Shown piece after piece: positions 45,045-64,000 of a stretch of 64,000 nucleotides of DNA. Under the pieces are notes generated by a model, which saw only the letters and a list, made by a program, of their open reading frames with translations, made no database searches and had not been told where the DNA came from. Position numbers and translations under genes: made by a program. The first letter of the stretch is position 1; every line of letters begins with the position of its first letter. The DNA comes from Physella acuta. Taxonomy: Eukaryota; Mollusca; Gastropoda; Physidae. The DNA lies in assembly GCF_028476545.1 (NCBI RefSeq), contig NW_026732322.1:248001-312000 (forward strand), in the 5' to 3' direction.

Positions 45045-45959
45045 GTGGACATTAAAACTCCATGGCGATTTTTTTCCATCAATTCTTAGTTTTATACTGC
45101 AGATTTAAATTTCGAATGACCATGTCTGTTTGACGTAGATTATTTACAAGCTATTAAAACTTACTGTAGTTTATTGCTGTGGTTTGTTTGTCAAAGGGTT
45201 GATGTAAAGGTAGAAAAGATAAGATTTAATATGTGCTTGAGGGGAATTAACACTGCATTACGATTCTGCAGTAAATGAGTAGAATTTTTTTTAATAGCGC
45301 AGATCATTTGTATATATAAAGAGAGCAAATGATGCTGACGTAACATATTTATAGGCTATTTTTCTTGTAAGTTATTGCGGTGGTTCTTAAGATTTTATTT
45401 CATAACGGTTTCATTTTATAAAATGTTATTTAAAATTCTACACCTTCTTTAATTTAAACTGAAAAGTAGTTTTTTAAAAAGTAATTTTAACATAATAAAA
45501 CCTACAATGCAAATTAATCCATCTAGCCATACATTATCGATTATTACATAGTTGTCCAACATGTTTGCACATACATGTATGAAATGAACATAAACACGAT
45601 TAGCATATTAATCCGGTTAAGCCCCTTTATTGTATACATTTATTTATTTCACGATATCTATCAATTATTCCGCCCTTCATTATTTCTGTTTGTCGCAAAT
45701 CTTGTAACTTTATTTTGGTCCACTAGTAATGCAGAGATTTTATTAATATTGTCCAAATATATTCGTCTCCAACGACAACGCAATAATATTTAAGGTTTAA
45801 TGTAATTAGATGTTCATTTAGTTATTAATACTTAATTTAAAGATTAGGGAGGAAACATGTTAAAGCACTATCGAACACTTGATTAGCAATAGACGGTGGT
45901 GAGTTTTTGGCCACAGAAGATTGGTTTCAACATAATATCCTGATTAGCGAAATTCAAAC

Positions 45960-46100
45960 CCTAGAACGGCTACCCTCCCTCCCCCCCCCCCACGAAATAT
46001 AATTTATATACAAAATATATAGGTCTACCAGAGTCCGCCCCCGCCCTCCCCAAAAATTCCAAGTGCCACCCCGGAAAAAAACCCTCTAAAAGAAACACTT
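45960..46100 (-). mobile_element. degraded G-run MITE, copy 7
   Basis: Poly-C runs, the spacer ATATAATTTATATACAAAAT and a right end AAAAGAAACACTT fit the family. The left end is lost. Confidence 0.5.
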
Positions 46101-46417
46101 TACTCATTGTAAATACGCTACTTCTTATCCTCTAACTGATAATGTATGTCAATTCTCAATAAAATGTAAATTTTTTATTTCGGGCAATCCCTTGCGTCCA
46201 CACGGTGGCCTTCATTAGCAGCTGGGAAACCACCGTGTTGGTGCAGTAAGTTTGAAACAAATTTAGCATTCACCAAGCATAAAATTGCTTCGTTTAATAA
46301 TGCTACATTTTTGCTACATTGGAAAGCCAAAAACCTGTTATCTATAGTATGCATAGCAGGCTAGATTTTAGTTTAGTGCCCACAATAAATTCAAATAATT
46401 TTATGTTCTATTATTGT

Positions 46418-46420
<3 letters not shown>

Positions 46421-46516
<96 letters not shown>

Positions 46517-46517
46517 G

Positions 46518-46577
<60 letters not shown>
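46421..46577. repeat. (TA)n array
   Basis: About 157 bp of (TA)n with ATGTATA interruptions. It is followed by 46590-46990, a moderately GC-richer block (GTATGTGTGTCTGTCTGTCT, later CGCCCGGCAGGGCTC) that looks like a repeat family I cannot name. Confidence 0.9.
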
Positions 46578-46583
<6 letters not shown>

Positions 46584-47094
46584 ATATATAAAGCAATGTA
46601 TGTGTGTCTGTCTGTCTTTATTGCATTACTACACCTTTCATTTCATCGCCATGAAACTTTGGGAAGTTGTTAAGTACTCCTGGGGAGGTTCCTGCGAAAA
46701 AAACAATTTCGAATTCGCCCGGCAGGGCTCGATTCAATTGTTCTCTCTATACGGTATATAAAAAATAAAAGTCGATTGCGGTTTGACACCATTCCTCCGA
46801 TCACCGTGAACCTTTGGGGTATAGATTAGAACACTCCAGGGAAGGGTTCTGCAAAAAACTATTTTTGGGGAGTAAATGAAAATACTTCCGAAAAGATTTC
46901 TTGGAAAAAGTAAATAAAAACTTCTTATGGACAGCACCATGGAGGGTGCGATTTTGTTAATACACGGTTTGGCACCCAGAGTTCTAGAGCGGCAATGTTG
47001 TCATTTGGCATCAGTTAATCGGGCGTCCTGCATAGTGGGTAAGGGGCACTACTATATTTAGTGGTAAAACAGTGCGCGTTTTTCCGTTTTACAT

Positions 47095-47330
47095 CTTTCA
47101 AGTCACCCTATGCAAATCTGAATTTTATGTTATCTGACGAGAATGGAAACGGATTACCATGATCAGAGTCTTTACTGAGATGTGTTAACCAACAGCTAGA
47201 AAATTGTGGGACTGACCTAGCCAACACTCGTGACCTGGCAAGAGAACGGAGAGATGTACTGCATAGACTTGTGTCCCAAAAACATTGAGAAATATTTGAA
47301 AGCAAAAATTTGATGGCAGATCAATTTCCA
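47095..47330 (+). pseudogene. broken copy of nucleoporin exon 22
   Basis: Position 47137-47330 matches 19485-19680 (exon 22 of the RanBP2-like gene): shared segments include GAGATGTGTTAACCAACAGC and GCAAGAGAACGGAGAGATG. About 7 bp are missing after GTCTTTAC, which shifts the frame, and a TGA appears in the CAAAAACATTGAGAAA part. Intron sequence upstream (GTCACCCTAT) is also shared. The copy stops at about 47330 and joins sequence matching 26975 onward. It is a relic of the segmental duplication. Confidence 0.9.
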
Positions 47331-47639
47331 AGTTGAAATGGCCAAATTAGAAAACATAAAGTAGCTTCAGTGGGCTTACATCTCTATTTTACTACACTTG
47401 TCAATTAATGCGGGAAATGACTAGCCAATTCTGGAACCTTCTGAAAGTTATCCTTTTGCCATAATTTTTAGTCTACATTTGTAAATACACAATTACCAGT
47501 TTAGAAAATAAATGCATAAATATAAGGAATACATTAACTTAAATAGGCGTAAGCAAACTTTTGCCTGTTGCTGACTCCCTGTAGTGCCACCATGTAATGA
47601 TATTAAAATAAAATAACCAAAATTGCCCTCTCAGACTTA

Positions 47640-47860
47640 ATGATCGATAGTGCAGACGAATTAGTTTCATATATGACCCTTGGCATATGAACTGAATAGT
47701 GTAGTTAGCAGTGTACTCAGCTGACTTTACTTTCCCGAAGATTAGTCAGGTACTCATTTGAGATGGGTGGACTCAGGTACATCCTGCAGACTCAAAGGAC
47801 CAGTGTTATATCTTGAGAAATTTGGGTTAGCATTTGAACACTTAACCAAACTGCTCCACA
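47640..47860 (-). repeat. SINE, reverse, shared with 27285-27500
   Basis: It carries GTGTAGTTAGCAGTGTACTC and GAGATGGGTGGACTCAGG. It is the same insertion as at 27285-27500, so it is older than the duplication. Confidence 0.75.
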
Positions 47861-48440
47861 CATAATGTAGCATAAAGTGTTAAGCAAGTTCTCTTTATTT
47901 TGATTGTCTTTATTTTACAACAACATTTTACTCTTTTTAGTTTTTAGTTTGAAATAGGATAGACCAGTACAAACATTAAAGTTCAAGAAAATGCACTATT
48001 CTGTATTTATTTATCAATTTCATTTGAAGTATGGTATGATTAACAAATAATAGGAAACAGTTAACTTTAAAAAGAAACCAGAATTGGTAAAATAAATTCA
48101 TTAAAATGTACATCAAGTCAAACAAAAATTAATTAAATCGATTTTGTTATAAAGCTTCCAGGTTAAACATAATTCAAATGTACACTATTTTACAAATTTA
48201 ACGCAGTGTTACCTCTCAAAGACAACGAAGAGTCTAGAGATTTTTTGTTTAAGTCTTATCTACATTTATTTATTTAGTCAAGCTATATTTTTAACCATAG
48301 TTTTTATAATAAGTAACATAAAGACATCAAATTGTGTCATTTAAAAAAATAAATTTTCTATTTTAAGTACTATTTAAACTGAATTAAATTAATGACATCT
48401 CTAAAGCCAAAAGTAAAATTTAACGATGTTTAAAATTGTC

Positions 48441-64000
<15,560 letters not shown>

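Overview
The window is nuclear DNA from an animal. It is AT-rich, with short exons in long introns, GT-AG splicing, long (TA)n arrays, many poly-G/poly-C runs, tRNA-derived SINEs and a dense load of short hAT-like transposons. The intron-rich RanBP2-like gene, the M1 aminopeptidase and the SINE/MITE landscape fit a lophotrochozoan, most likely a gastropod mollusc. The clade is an inference; I could not compare against any genome.

Layout. Positions 1-3.7 kb hold an intact initiator tRNA-Met, a mutated tRNA-Met copy, MITEs and microsatellites. A plus-strand gene of 31 exons (3722-24919) follows. It encodes a predicted 1,632-residue RanBP2/Nup358-like nucleoporin: a TPR/alpha-solenoid N-terminal domain, a coiled coil, two diverged Ran-binding domains and a C-terminal tail of about 60-residue tandem repeats. 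Its introns carry several hAT-type elements with intact 8-bp target duplications, Helitron-like elements, LINE relics and a possible solo LTR. An intergenic stretch with one possible short secreted ORF comes next. Then come two tandem minus-strand M1 zinc aminopeptidase genes: copy A (28135-43621, complete, 25 exons, 991 residues) and copy B (48441 to beyond 63926, exons equivalent to 3-25, its 5' end outside the window). Every splice phase I checked in all three genes is consistent.

History. The two aminopeptidase genes arose by segmental duplication of a block that also held part of the RanBP2 gene. A broken copy of RanBP2 exon 22 survives at about 47.1-47.3 kb next to copy B, followed directly by sequence homologous to that downstream of copy A, so about 7.3 kb was lost in between. 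Elements present in both copies (a hAT-type element, a 32-bp ATCGAT minisatellite, a SINE) predate the duplication. Elements found in one copy only came later.

The nucleoporin would act at the nuclear pore. The aminopeptidases would trim N-terminal residues from peptides in the extracellular or luminal space. No functional link between them is evident; they are neighbours by position. The points most worth following are the repeat tail of the nucleoporin, the changes beside or within the GAMEN motif in both aminopeptidases, the multiplied splice sites in copy B and the transposon families with clear target duplications and empty sites.
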